From: Roseburia inulinivorans DSM 16841 | GTDB lineage: Bacteria; Bacillota; Clostridia; Lachnospirales; Lachnospiraceae | Reading direction: 5' to 3' | NCBI RefSeq assembly: GCF_000174195.1 | Contig: NZ_ACFY01000170.1 | Location: 1-64,000, forward strand | Length of the DNA stretch: 64,000 bases | In this document: in pieces, positions 53,795-63,055 of the stretch | Layout of the letters: each line of letters starts with the position of its first letter | Numbering within the stretch: position 1 is the first letter of the stretch | The notes under the pieces: generated by a model | Seen by the model: the letters and a program-made list of their open reading frames with translations, nothing else | Databases searched by the model: none | What the model was told of the DNA's origin: nothing | Made by a program: the position numbers and the translations under genes

Positions 53795-55281
53795 ATGAGA
53801 AAAAGTGGTATATTGATGGCAATATCAAGCATTCCGTCAAAATATGGGATAGGGGGTTTTTCAAAGGAAGCATATGAATTTGTGGATTTCCTCGGAGAGT
53901 CAGGACAGAAAATATGGCAGATTCTGCCTCTTGGACCAACTGGTTATGGGGATTCCCCGTATCAGTCGTTTTCTACATTTGCAGGAAATCCTTACTATAT
54001 TGATCTTGAATCTTTACAAAAATCGAGATGGCTTACAGAAGAGGAATGTAAAAAAGCAGATTGTGGAGAACAACCTGGGAAAGTAAATTATGAAGCTGTT
54101 TATAAAACGAGATTTCAGGTATTAAGGAAGGCATTTAAAAGTGCAAAAGCTGAAAATATTAGTGAAACAGAGGATTATAAAAGTTTTCTGTCAGAAAATA
54201 CATTCTGGCTGCCTGATTACTGCCTGTATATGGCACTGAAAGAATCATTTGGAGGTATATGCTGGATTGACTGGGAAGAAGATATCCGCCTAAGAAAGAA
54301 GGGAGCTTTAGATAAATATCGACAGAAACTGTCAGAAAATATAGCTTTCTATGAATTTTTACAGTACATATTTATACGGCAATGGGAAAAGTTAAAGCGG
54401 TATGCAAATGAGAAGGGGATAGAAATTGTTGGGGACATTCCAATTTATGTTGCATTTGACAGTGCAGATACCTGGGCTAATTCACAGTTATTTCAACTGG
54501 ACGAACAAAAAAACCGATTGCTGTGGCTGGATGTCCGCCGGATGCTTTTTCTGCAACCGGACAATTATGGGGAAATCCACTTTATTGCTGGGAATATCAT
54601 AGAAATACCGGATATGCATGGTGGATACGGAGAGTCGAATATTGCTGTAGTATTTATGATATTGTAAGAATCGATCATTTTAGGGGATTTGATGAATACT
54701 GGTCTGTGCCATACGGCGATGAAACTGCATCAGGTGGGCACTGGGAGGCAGGACCAGGAGTGGCACTATTTCGTGAGATGGAGAAAAAGATTGGAAAAAA
54801 GCAAATTATTGCAGAAGATCTTGGCTTTCTGACACCGAGTGTCATACAGATGGTGAAAGACAGTGGATTTCCGGGAATGAAAGTATTGCAATTTGCATTT
54901 GATTCAAGGGAAGCCAGCGACTATATGCCATACAATTACAGCCATAATTGCGTGGTTTATACTGGAACACATGATAATGAGACAACAGCGGGATGGTATA
55001 TGCATCTTCCTGAGGATGATAAAAGACTTGCAGACAGCTTTTTAAACCTTCACAGTGAAGATGAACCAGCATGGGAGATGATAAGGACAGCATTGGCAAG
55101 TGTTGCAGATACTGCAATTATACCAATGCAGGATTATATTGGACTTGGAAATGAGGCGAGAATGAATACACCATCTACACTTGGCGGAAACTGGGAGTGG
55201 CGAATCGAAAAAGAGGTTCTTACAGGAAATCTGGCAAAGAGAATTAAAAGTTTATGCGAAATTTGTGGAAGATGTGGCTGA
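53795..55281 (+). pseudogene. malQ: 4-alpha-glucanotransferase (MalQ) with one frameshift
   Basis: GAAAGGAAAG precedes ATG 53795. The first frame carries the GH77 start (RKSGILMAISSIPSKYGIGG, GYGDSPYQSFSTFAGNPYYI, GDIPIYVAFDSADTWA). A missing A in the A7 run near 54507-54513 shifts the frame; the second frame continues PIAVAGCPPDAFSATGQLWG, IVRIDHFRGFDEYW (nucleophile Asp), ITAEDLG-like IIAEDLGFLTP (acid/base Glu) and YTGTHDNET. Total ~495 residues, normal for MalQ. Transfers glucan segments in maltodextrin use. Active-site residues are intact, so the break may be a sequencing error. Confidence 0.82.
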
Positions 55282-55318
55282 TTACAGAAGAAAGGAAGGA
55301 TGCACTGGCAAGCTTTCC

Positions 55319-55498
55319 ATGATTTCTGGAGTCTGCATTATCCCACTCATAATGACGTTTTACCGCAAACCTGAGACAATCGATGACATGACCTATTACA
55401 TAGCAGCCAAGCTGATAGAACTTTTGGAATCAAGGCAAAGGTGTATCGCAGATGGAATGGATGAATCCTGCCCCCGGTCTGTATGGATTGATTTTTAA
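55319..55498 (+). pseudogene. C-terminal fragment of a UbiX-like flavin prenyltransferase
   Basis: 59 codons in which GVCIIPLIMTFYRKPETIDD and the following helix match the end of UbiX/Pad1-type flavoproteins (GA-I-P--P-FY-KP-TIDD). The rest of the gene is gone. It is located between malQ and the IS4-type element. Confidence 0.5.
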
Positions 55499-55626
55499 CA
55501 TAATACATCACTGCTGGCTATATATTGCTTTAAATATCGTTTGCATCAATGCGGTTACGTTGTATTCTTGTGGATTACGTAAAAATATTGCTAGATTACG
55601 CAAGATTTTAGCAAGTATTTATAATT

Positions 55627-57220
55627 AACTCAAACTTCGCACATAAATTTTAGCTATGCACCTTGAAAATTCAATATCTGGCAGTTATTCCGTTGTCAAT
55701 GTTCCACTTTTATGCAGCATGCAACTGAGTTTTCAACATCACTGGAAGTGCATTCATAAATGTCTCCATCATTTCGTTGATTTTCTCATCTGATAACTCG
55801 GTATTTTCTTCAAACATTGTCCAGAACATTTGAAGTAACATTTGAAATGCCTGTATCCAAGTGATATCAGATAACTCATCAGAAAAGTATAAAAAGAGTT
55901 CGCCAAGAGACCGGCTGTCATTAGATTCCCGGCTTTCCAGCGATAACATCATGTATCGAGTAAAAACAACTGCGGTATGCACTGTCATTGCATCATAGGA
56001 CAGAGAATTGCACTCTCTGCTCAGGTTAAGATAACTTTTGCATACCTTGAAGAACACCTCTATATCCCAGCGCTTTCCATAAATTCGGATGATTTCGTTT
56101 TCGGTCAGATTTATATCTGTAGAAATAAGACAGAGGTACTCCTTGCGTTTGTTGCGGTTACGGACATAAACCACTTTTGCCGGAATGATTTCACCATTCT
56201 TTACAACATCGACCATAACAGAGAGCAGATATCTTGATTTTCCGCGTCTCTTTTTATTCCTGTTGTAGATAGAAACCAAAGACATATCTTCCCCATTGTA
56301 ACGAAAGAACATCTTTGGGGTTTTCTTAGCCATGCCGATTACATCATATCCAATCCCTTTTACCGCATGAAGCGTACTTGGGGATGAAAACCAGCTGTCA
56401 AAAAGAACATATTTCGCAGGAATTGCAGCTCTTTTAGCTGTATTTAAAAGTGAAAGCATGGCAGATGTTCCTTTTTCCATGGAAAGTTTTCTGCGTTTGT
56501 AGCCAAAGGTTCTTTTGTCTGCTTTTACAGCCTCATTGATACGATTTTTCTTGTTTTCTGTAGAAAGAAGGATGCTGTTTACCGGCAGGAACGTACTTCC
56601 ATCTGACCATCCAAGCGTAAGCATTCGAAATCCAAAACGATATTTATGTTTTGCGTGATCATAGATTTTTGCAAGAAGCTCCACCTTTTTGGAACGGTTG
56701 CGTTCAAACATGGAATCATCAATGATAAAGACATTGGTACGATCTTTGGAATCCAGTGGAATGATAGCTTCTTTGATGATCCGGGAAGAAAGAATCGTTG
56801 TAAAACGAATCCAGTTAATCTGTATCATCTTCATGAAACGATACACCGTATCCTTTGCAAAACCAGGAGTGTTTCGACCTGTAATCAAATTCATGTACAT
56901 GCTTCTGTTTGAAAAAATCAGCAGAAACAGATACTGGAAGATTTCCGTTACCGGAATCCCTTTCTTTTTGTAGGTGTTGGATACTTTCAAAGCTGAGGAT
57001 ATATGAAATCTTGTAAAAAATCTTTTGATAGATTTCGAAATCTGCTTATCATCTTGGGTCGCTTGTGTTATACTTTTATTCATAGCATGAGCCTCCAGTT
57101 TGTAATTGTTTCTGAACAACTCAATTATATCAAAACCAGACGGTTTCATGCTATATTTATGCCAGTTATTATTGAATTTTCAAGGTGCATAGGCACTTAT
57201 TTAAGTGCGAAGTTTGAGTT
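55627..57220 (-). mobile_element. Complete IS4-type insertion sequence
   Basis: The ends share AACTCAAACTTCGCAC and, further in, CTATGCACCTTGAAAATTCA, as inverted repeats. One transposase gene fills the element. No unambiguous target duplication was seen; TTTATAA occurs next to both ends and may be a target preference. A truncated copy in inverted orientation is at 43021. Confidence 0.88.
55710..57083 (-). CDS. IS4-family DDE transposase
   Basis: Start at 57083 (MNKSITQATQDDKQISKSIK) with a GGAGG site; the reading from 57149 extends into the terminal region. 457 residues. Asp motif FIIDDSMFERN, second Asp VLFDSWFSSPS, and the IS4 Y-(2)-R-(3)-E-(6)-K signature as YGKRWDIEVFFKVCK. Full length, apparently active. 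The fragment at 43161 encodes its first ~78 residues. Confidence 0.92.
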   Translation of the reverse strand: MNKSITQATQDDKQISKSIKRFFTRFHISSALKVSNTYKKKGIPVTEIFQYLFLLIFSNRSMYMNLITGRNTPGFAKDTVYRFMKMIQINWIRFTTILSSRIIKEAIIPLDSKDRTNVFIIDDSMFERNRSKKVELLAKIYDHAKHKYRFGFRMLTLGWSDGSTFLPVNSILLSTENKKNRINEAVKADKRTFGYKRRKLSMEKGTSAMLSLLNTAKRAAIPAKYVLFDSWFSSPSTLHAVKGIGYDVIGMAKKTPKMFFRYNGEDMSLVSIYNRNKKRRGKSRYLLSVMVDVVKNGEIIPAKVVYVRNRNKRKEYLCLISTDINLTENEIIRIYGKRWDIEVFFKVCKSYLNLSRECNSLSYDAMTVHTAVVFTRYMMLSLESRESNDSRSLGELFLYFSDELSDITWIQAFQMLLQMFWTMFEENTELSDEKINEMMETFMNALPVMLKTQLHAA

Positions 57221-57233
57221 TATAAAATCAAAC

Positions 57234-57295
57234 ATCCCCAGTATTAAGATGATTTCTATCAGACAGAGGAAGCATCCTGATACTGGGGATTATTT
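57234..57295 (+). terminator. Intrinsic terminator
   Basis: 11-bp stem ATCCCCAGTAT/ATACTGGGGAT around a ~35-base loop, then TATTTTATT. Probably the original end of the malQ transcript, separated from it by the IS4-type insertion. Confidence 0.65.
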
Positions 57296-57385
57296 TATTG
57301 CAAAAAATTAAAGTGAAATGAACGACAATATGAGTTATAAGAAAAACCTATAACAACCACAAGGAATCTTCTATAACCAGAACAA

Positions 57386-57414
57386 TTGACAAACCATGAC
57401 CACATAGTTATAAT
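57386..57414 (+). promoter_or_regulatory. Consensus promoter of the sulfur-compound operon
   Basis: Perfect TTGACA (57386-57391), 17-bp spacer and perfect TATAAT (57409-57414). Downstream, TTCCTAT (near 57432) and ATAGGAA (near 57456) form a dyad that could be a repressor site or leader hairpin. Confidence 0.85.
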
Positions 57415-57481
57415 CACAAACATAAATTAATTCCTATAAAACATATCAAAAAGATAGGAAATAAAGAAGGGAGAAAATCAT

Positions 57482-57571
57482 ATGAAAACAAATACGATTG
57501 TAAAGAACAAAAAACAGATGTGCCGCTGTTGTATGTGCTGTATGGATGAATACGGTTTTATTTTCATATGA
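57482..57571 (+). CDS. 29-residue Cys/Met-rich leader peptide
   Basis: AAGGGAG precedes ATG 57482 at good spacing. The peptide reads MKTNTIVKNKKQ followed by MCRCCMCCMDEYGF and ends IFI. Five Cys and three Met codons fall within nine consecutive codons, which would stall ribosomes when cysteinyl- or methionyl-tRNA is short. A terminator-like hairpin begins 12 bases after its stop, and the next gene is an amino-acid transporter. This is the classic layout of ribosome-mediated attenuation. Confidence 0.65.
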   Translation: MKTNTIVKNKKQMCRCCMCCMDEYGFIFI

Positions 57572-57582
57572 TTTATGCACCT

Positions 57583-57662
57583 GAGTGTTTTGCAAAGAGA
57601 AGAAGCAGGCAGTTGTGATAAACATATGACAACGACCTGCTTCTTTCTTTATGTGAACACTC
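57583..57662 (+). terminator. Attenuator-type nested hairpin
   Basis: Inner stem AGAAGCAGG (57601-57609) with CCTGCTTCT (57636-57644), followed by TTCTTT. An outer stem GAGTGTT (57583-57589) pairs with AACACTC (57656-57662). A further dyad AATTGCGAAACTC/GAGTTTCACAATT (~57719-57764, one mismatch) lies before the operon's ribosome site. Confidence 0.6.
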
Positions 57663-57799
57663 TTTAGAATTAACGTATGAAAGTGTATGAGAGAAAGATG
57701 CTTAAAAGTAGAAATAGATAATTGCGAAACTCGTGAAAGAAGAGTAGGAGGAGTTTCACAATTTTCTAAAAAGTAGAAAAATGAAGAGGAGAAAACATT

Positions 57800-58717
57800 A
57801 TGAAACAGAGTTTAGTAAAAAAATTAACAGCAGGAATTCTTACAGGAGCATTAGCAATCAGTGTAACAGCGTGCGGTGGAAATAGCGCAGATACAAATAA
57901 TGCATCCACAAATGCAGACGTCAGTGCAGAAACAGAGAACAGTGGAGATGTAACCGTGATCAATGCAGTGACCGGAGGTTCGCCAAAGCCTTACATTTCC
58001 GTGGAGGAAGATGGAAGTTATTCAGGATATGATATCGAAGTATTACAGGCAGTATTTGACCGGCTTCCACAGTACAGTCTGAATTTGCAGGCCGCAGAAT
58101 TTGATGCGATTTTCTCAGGACTTACCGCTGGTAATTATCAGATTGCTGTCAACAATTTCAGCTACAACGAGAAGAGAGCGGAAAGTTACTACTATTCTTT
58201 CCCATATGACGAGATCAAATATGTATTTGTTCAGAGAGCAGATGATGAACCACTCACTTCTTTACAGGATGCCGCTGACAGAGGTTACAAGATTGAGGCA
58301 GGTGCCGGAGTGAATGTCACGAATGCCATTGAAAAATGGAATGAAGAAAATCCGGAATCACAGATTGAGATTATTTACACAGAGGCAGATCTCTCGGTTG
58401 TATTTGAACATATTCAGGACGGAACAAGCGATTTCAGGGTAGATGACCTTCCAATTTACAACAGCTACATCGAAGAGTTTGGTTTTGACGGATTACAGAA
58501 AACAGAACTATCTGCTGATGAGACAGCAAAGTTTTCAACAGCACTAGATGCGTACTTCTTATTCCCGTTAAATGACGAGGGGGCAGCACTTCGGGAGGAT
58601 GTTAATAAGGTATTGAAAGAGTTACAGGAGGATGGCACATTAGAAGAACTTTCACAGAAATATTTCGGGGCAGATCAGGTTCCATCCGCAGATAAATTTG
58701 AAACACCGATCAACTAA
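57800..58717 (+). CDS. Amino-acid (probably cystine/S-compound) ABC binding lipoprotein
   Basis: AGAGGAG precedes ATG 57800. 305 residues with a lipobox ending VTAC (Cys 25) and a family-3 periplasmic-binding fold (PYISVEEDGSYSGYDIEVLQ, then LPQYSLNLQAAEFDAIFSGL, then YSFPYDEIKYVFVQRADDEP). The closest style is TcyA/TcyJ/YxeM-like binding proteins for cystine and S-substituted cysteines (inference from motif style and context). Works with the permease at 61355 and ATPase at 62101. Confidence 0.82.
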   Translation: MKQSLVKKLTAGILTGALAISVTACGGNSADTNNASTNADVSAETENSGDVTVINAVTGGSPKPYISVEEDGSYSGYDIEVLQAVFDRLPQYSLNLQAAEFDAIFSGLTAGNYQIAVNNFSYNEKRAESYYYSFPYDEIKYVFVQRADDEPLTSLQDAADRGYKIEAGAGVNVTNAIEKWNEENPESQIEIIYTEADLSVVFEHIQDGTSDFRVDDLPIYNSYIEEFGFDGLQKTELSADETAKFSTALDAYFLFPLNDEGAALREDVNKVLKELQEDGTLEELSQKYFGADQVPSADKFETPIN

Positions 58718-58744
58718 GAAGAACGAAAAGCAGGAGGCAGAAAA

Positions 58745-59776
58745 ATGGCAGAATTTGATTATGAAGTAGTAAATGGAAGAAAGATCAGAGTCCGTCCGGT
58801 AGAGACAGTTTCAGAGGTTGATGAGAACGGATATTTTCACAGACAGCCAAATCATTTTACAACAGGATTCGGACCGGGCGAAAATCCGGTAGAAAAAGGA
58901 CGTTATCGTCTGGTCTGGGCAAAGCTGTGCCACTGGTCAAACCGTGCATCCATCGTGAGGGAGCTTCTGGGGCTGGAGGATGCCATCAGTGTCAATATGG
59001 TAGAACATGCGCCTCATGAAAAAAATCTTGGCTGGGAATTTGTATATGACGAGAACAACACAGATCCGGTTTTAAACATTCAGTTTTTGAGTGAGGCATA
59101 TTATAAAGCAGATGATGATTATACCGGACGAACGACAGTTCCAGCACTGATCGACGTACAGACCGGAAAAGTAGTGAACAACGATTACAACAGACTGACC
59201 AACTATTTTGAAGTAAACTTCAGGGAATTTCATGGAGAGAATGCACCGGATCTTTATCCGGAAGAACTCAGGGAAGAAATTGATAAGTTAAATATCTGGT
59301 TATTCCATAATGTAAATAATGGTGTATACAAAACAGCATTTGCCCGCTCCAAAGAGGCATTCTGGGATGCTTACAATGCATTTTATGCAGCACTTGATAT
59401 TCTGGAAGAAAGGCTCGGACATCAGAGATTTTTATTTGGAGATTATGTGACAGACAGTGATGTGAGACTTTATGTGACGCTGGCAAGACTTGATATCCGC
59501 TATGCATTCCAGCTTGGCCACACAAAAAAGCGTCTCATTGATTACAAAAACCTGTGGGGATATGCAAGAGATCTTTACCAGATTCCAGCATTTAAGAACA
59601 ACACGTACTTTAAAGATTTTGCAAATCCTTCCAATAAAAAAGAGGGACATCTTATGGAGACATTTAATGCAAGATTTTTAGATGAGATCAATTTTGATGC
59701 ATACTGGGGAGCACCTGCAGACAGGGCACATTTAAGCAGTGATCCGGGTAACAAATTTAAAATTGGGAAGCGATAG
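58745..59776 (+). CDS. Xi-class GST, glutathionyl-hydroquinone-reductase-like (copy 1)
   Basis: AGGAGG precedes ATG 58745. 343 residues. N-terminal thioredoxin-fold half with the active-site motif LCHWSNRA (Cys 62; the usual family motif is CPW, here CHW). A substrate/glutathione contact block follows (TTVPALIDVQTGKVVNNDYN), then a helical C-terminal half with FLFGDYVTDSDVRLYVTL. Relatives (YqjG/ECM4) reduce glutathionyl-hydroquinones using glutathione. Lachnospiraceae do not usually make glutathione, so imported thiols or S-conjugates are the likely substrates. Tandem with a clear paralogue. Confidence 0.85.
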   Translation: MAEFDYEVVNGRKIRVRPVETVSEVDENGYFHRQPNHFTTGFGPGENPVEKGRYRLVWAKLCHWSNRASIVRELLGLEDAISVNMVEHAPHEKNLGWEFVYDENNTDPVLNIQFLSEAYYKADDDYTGRTTVPALIDVQTGKVVNNDYNRLTNYFEVNFREFHGENAPDLYPEELREEIDKLNIWLFHNVNNGVYKTAFARSKEAFWDAYNAFYAALDILEERLGHQRFLFGDYVTDSDVRLYVTLARLDIRYAFQLGHTKKRLIDYKNLWGYARDLYQIPAFKNNTYFKDFANPSNKKEGHLMETFNARFLDEINFDAYWGAPADRAHLSSDPGNKFKIGKR

Positions 59777-59790
59777 GCAGGAGGCATATT

Positions 59791-60849
59791 ATGGCAGAGT
59801 ATATAGAAGTAAACGGCAGGCAGATCAGAGTCCGCCCGACAGAGACAGTAAGTGAAGTAGACAAATATGGCAATTTCCATAGACAGCCAAATCATTTTAC
59901 AAAAGGATTCGAACCTGGGGAAAATCCGGTAGAGAAAGACCGGTACATTTTATTCTGGGCAAAAGGATGCCACTGGTCAAACCGCGCATCCATTACAAGG
60001 GAACTTCTTGGTTTACAGGATGCGATCAAAGTGGAAATTGTAGGCTGGGATGATGATGCTTACGAAAAATCTTTGGGCTGGGAATTTGTAAATTCGCCAG
60101 ATCATATCAACCCGGAAACAGGAGCACAGTTTCTGAGTGAGCTTTATTACAATGCAGACCCGGAGTACACAGGCCGTGCAACAGTCCCTTCTTTTGTGGA
60201 TTACAAAGAGAAAAAGGTAGTGAACAACGATTATCACAGGCTGACCAACTATCTGGAGGTTGATTTTAAGCCATTCCAAAAGCCGGATGCACCGGATCTT
60301 TACCCGGAAGAACTCAGAGAAGAGATTGACAAGTTAAACTGGTGGCTGTTTGAAAATGTTAACAATGCTGTTTACAGAGCACAGTTCGCACAATCCTTAC
60401 AGGCTTTTTCGGATGCTTATGAGACATTTTTTGCAGGGTTAGATGCAATGGAAGAACGTTTAGAACAGCAGAGATTTCTGTTTGGAGATTACGTGACAGA
60501 CAGTGATATCCGTTTATATGTGACACTGGCAAGATTCGATGTCGCTTATTCCAGAAACATTGGTCCATGTAAAAGGCGTCTCGTGGATTACAAGAATTTA
60601 TGGGGATATGCAAGGGATTTATATCAGATTCCGGCATTTTACCACAACACGTATTTTAAAGATTTTGCAGCGAGTGTTGATCTTAGCAAGGCAGACCCGG
60701 ATTACTGGGAGTCTACTTATTACGATATCGTGATTCCGGATACTGATTTTGATGCGATCTGGAAGACACCGGCCGGAAGAGAGCATTTAAGCAAAGATCC
60801 GGCAAATAAATTAAAAATTCCAAACGATTTTTATAAATCGTGGAACTAA
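59791..60849 (+). CDS. Xi-class GST, glutathionyl-hydroquinone-reductase-like (copy 2)
   Basis: AGGAGG precedes ATG 59791, 14 bases after copy 1. 352 residues, closely similar along the whole length (RVRPTETVSEVD, FHRQPNHFTKGFEPGENPVE). Cys 60 sits in GCHWSNRA, with the same CHW replacement, and FLFGDYVTDSDIRLYVTL is retained. The copies diverge most after residue ~280. Two maintained copies suggest either a heteromer or two related substrates. Confidence 0.85.
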   Translation: MAEYIEVNGRQIRVRPTETVSEVDKYGNFHRQPNHFTKGFEPGENPVEKDRYILFWAKGCHWSNRASITRELLGLQDAIKVEIVGWDDDAYEKSLGWEFVNSPDHINPETGAQFLSELYYNADPEYTGRATVPSFVDYKEKKVVNNDYHRLTNYLEVDFKPFQKPDAPDLYPEELREEIDKLNWWLFENVNNAVYRAQFAQSLQAFSDAYETFFAGLDAMEERLEQQRFLFGDYVTDSDIRLYVTLARFDVAYSRNIGPCKRRLVDYKNLWGYARDLYQIPAFYHNTYFKDFAASVDLSKADPDYWESTYYDIVIPDTDFDAIWKTPAGREHLSKDPANKLKIPNDFYKSWN

Positions 60850-60870
60850 GGGAGAAGCAAGGAGCGGAAG

Positions 60871-61302
60871 ATGATGGAAGCAGTGCATGCAACAGAAGAA
60901 TGGCAGAGAGCAGGAGTGCATTATATCAGAATACAGGCAATGTGTGTCGGGTTTGATATTCCACCCAGATACGAATTTGCGGATGACACAAAGGACAGTG
61001 AATACATTCTGGTTCACGAAAACGGATTTCCGGTGTCTACCTGCCGGGTACGGATCGATGAAGAAAATGCCGGTCATATCGAGCGTGTTGCCACATTGGA
61101 AGAGTACAGGGGAAAACATTACGGGGCACTTGGAATCAAGGCAGCGGAGCAGCTTTTGAAAGAGCGGGGTGTTACAAACATACGGATCAATTCCCGCGAG
61201 AAGGCACTTGGCTTTTATGAGAAGCTTGGATATACACCGGATTTTTCCACACGCTCCGGTGAGGGAGAATTTGTGTGCATCATGACTTCAAAAACACTGT
61301 AA
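60871..61302 (+). CDS. GNAT N-acetyltransferase
   Basis: AGGAGCGGA precedes ATG 60871. 143 residues with the GNAT core: VSTCRVRIDEENAGHIERVA, the acetyl-CoA loop EEYRGKHYGALGI and NSREKALGFYEKLGY. In Bacillus yxe/ytm operons a GNAT enzyme (YxeL/SnaA) N-acetylates S-substituted cysteines before cleavage. The position inside this importer operon suggests the same role here, by inference. Confidence 0.82.
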   Translation: MMEAVHATEEWQRAGVHYIRIQAMCVGFDIPPRYEFADDTKDSEYILVHENGFPVSTCRVRIDEENAGHIERVATLEEYRGKHYGALGIKAAEQLLKERGVTNIRINSREKALGFYEKLGYTPDFSTRSGEGEFVCIMTSKTL

Positions 61303-61354
61303 ATTTCTACAGACAATTGTAGTGATAAAAACAGAAAACGAACGGAGAAAAACT

Positions 61355-62098
61355 ATGGCAAAGTTATTTGATTTTGAAGCGGTCTTGAGCCAGCTTCCGG
61401 AGATTTTAAAATATCTTCCGACAACCCTGATCCTTGCAGTCAGTTCCATGATCATTGCACTTATCATCGGAATGCTCCTGGCATTGATCAAAACAAAAAA
61501 TATTCCTTTGTTAAAACAGATCGCAGGAGTGTATATCTCGCTGATCCGGGGAACACCAGTGATCGTGCAGTTGTATATTGCATACTTTGGAATCCCAATG
61601 ATCACAAAATACATATACCAGCAAAATGGATGGAATTATCAGAGTTCGACAACCTCCGGTTTTGTGTATGCGATCATCGCACTTTCTATCAATGAATCAG
61701 CGTATATCGCAGAGATTTTCCGGGGAGCTTTGGCATCTGTCAATGTCGGACAGATCGAGGCTGCAAGTGCGATCGGAATGACATATTTCCAGACGTTTTG
61801 CAGAATCATTTTTCCGGAAATGCTAAGCGTGGCGCTCCCGGGACTTGGAAATTCCTTTATTGGACTGATAAAGGGAACGTCCCTTGCGTTTGTCTGTGCA
61901 GTCGTTGAGATGACAGCACAGGGAAAAATCATTGGTGGAAGAACTTACCGTTATTTTGAAGTATATGTTTCACTTGCGATCATTTACTGGGTGATCACAT
62001 TTGTGATCGAGCAGGGAATCAGGCTGATTGAGAAGAAAATGCAGATTCCGGATCAAGTGGCAAAAGTAGAGATATCCGAGGATGAGAGAGGGGTATAA
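61355..62098 (+). CDS. Amino-acid ABC permease (His/Glu/Gln/Arg/Cys type)
   Basis: ACGGAG precedes ATG 61355. 247 residues, five membrane helices, and the HisM-type signature with RGTPVIVQLY and the EAA loop EAASAIGMTYFQTFCRIIFP. Its length and the LLKQIAGVYISLIRGTP segment match the TcyB/YxeN class. It ends 2 bases before the ATPase start. Confidence 0.9.
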   Translation: MAKLFDFEAVLSQLPEILKYLPTTLILAVSSMIIALIIGMLLALIKTKNIPLLKQIAGVYISLIRGTPVIVQLYIAYFGIPMITKYIYQQNGWNYQSSTTSGFVYAIIALSINESAYIAEIFRGALASVNVGQIEAASAIGMTYFQTFCRIIFPEMLSVALPGLGNSFIGLIKGTSLAFVCAVVEMTAQGKIIGGRTYRYFEVYVSLAIIYWVITFVIEQGIRLIEKKMQIPDQVAKVEISEDERGV

Positions 62099-62100
62099 AA

Positions 62101-62856
62101 ATGTTAGAGATCAAAAACCTTTCCAAAAGTTTTCATGAGAATAAAGTATTAGACCATATTAATTTAAAAATTGAAAAAGGCGATGTTGTCGGAATTATCG
62201 GCCCTTCCGGTACAGGAAAATCAACCTTATTAAGATGCATCAACCAGTTGGAGATCCCGGAGGAGGGGGAGGCTGTTTTTGGTGGAAAAACGGTCGATCT
62301 TTCCAAAAAACACAAAGACAGTCTGGAATTCCGTAAGAGCACGGGCATGGTGTTCCAGAGATTTTATCTGTTTGAGAAAAAGACAGCGTTGGAAAATGTT
62401 ATGGAAGGACTTATGGTTGTTCAGAAAAAGAGCAAAGCGGATGCAAAAGCAATTGCTTTAAAAGAATTAGAGCGTGTTGGAATGGCATCATGGGCAAATC
62501 ATTATCCAAAACATTTGTCCGGAGGACAGCAGCAGCGTGTTGCAATTGCCAGAGCACTGGCTCTAAAACCGGAATTACTCCTGCTCGACGAGCCGACTTC
62601 AGCCTTAGACCCGGAGCTTGTCGGTGAAGTACTTGAGACGATCAAAAATGTTGCGGCAGAAGGACACACAATGCTCTTAGTATCTCACGAAATGAACTTT
62701 GTAAGGCATGTTGCCAATAAAGTGATATTTTTAGATGGCGGTCATGTCGTGGAGTATGGAACGCCGAAGGAAGTATTTACCAATCCACAGAATGAACGGA
62801 CAAAAGAATTCCTGAGAAAAATGCAACTGCTGAATGAACCGGAATATGTAATATAA
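62101..62856 (+). CDS. Amino-acid ABC ATPase (GlnQ/TcyC type)
   Basis: 251 residues with Walker A GPSGTGKST, Q-loop MVFQRFYLF, signature [15 protein letters not shown], Walker B LLLLDEPTSALD and switch LLVSHEMNF. Polar amino-acid importer subfamily. GAGAGGGG lies just before ATG 62101. Completes the importer begun at 57800. Confidence 0.93.
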   Translation: MLEIKNLSKSFHENKVLDHINLKIEKGDVVGIIGPSGTGKSTLLRCINQLEIPEEGEAVFGGKTVDLSKKHKDSLEFRKSTGMVFQRFYLFEKKTALENVMEGLMVVQKKSKADAKAIALKELERVGMASWANHYPKHLSGGQQQRVAIARALALKPELLLLDEPTSALDPELVGEVLETIKNVAAEGHTMLLVSHEMNFVRHVANKVIFLDGGHVVEYGTPKEVFTNPQNERTKEFLRKMQLLNEPEYVI

Positions 62857-62877
62857 TGAGCAGTGTTCATAATGTGA

Positions 62878-62921
62878 GGAATAAATTTGACTGCTTGCAG
62901 GCAATAATTTATTCCTTATAT
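62878..62921 (+). terminator. Hairpin between ATPase and M20 peptidase genes
   Basis: 10-bp stem GGAATAAATT/AATTTATTCC with an 18-base loop and an AT-rich tail. It may end the importer transcript or lower expression of the peptidase. Confidence 0.55.
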
Positions 62922-63055
62922 TATGAAGAGGGCGAATGCCCGGCTGCACTGCGGATTAAATTGTAGATTTTTCTGGCGTGCACTGCGGAGTAGATTAAAT
63001 TCAAATCAAACTAAATTAAATGCAGATTAAATAAATCGAAAAGAGGTACCTCATC

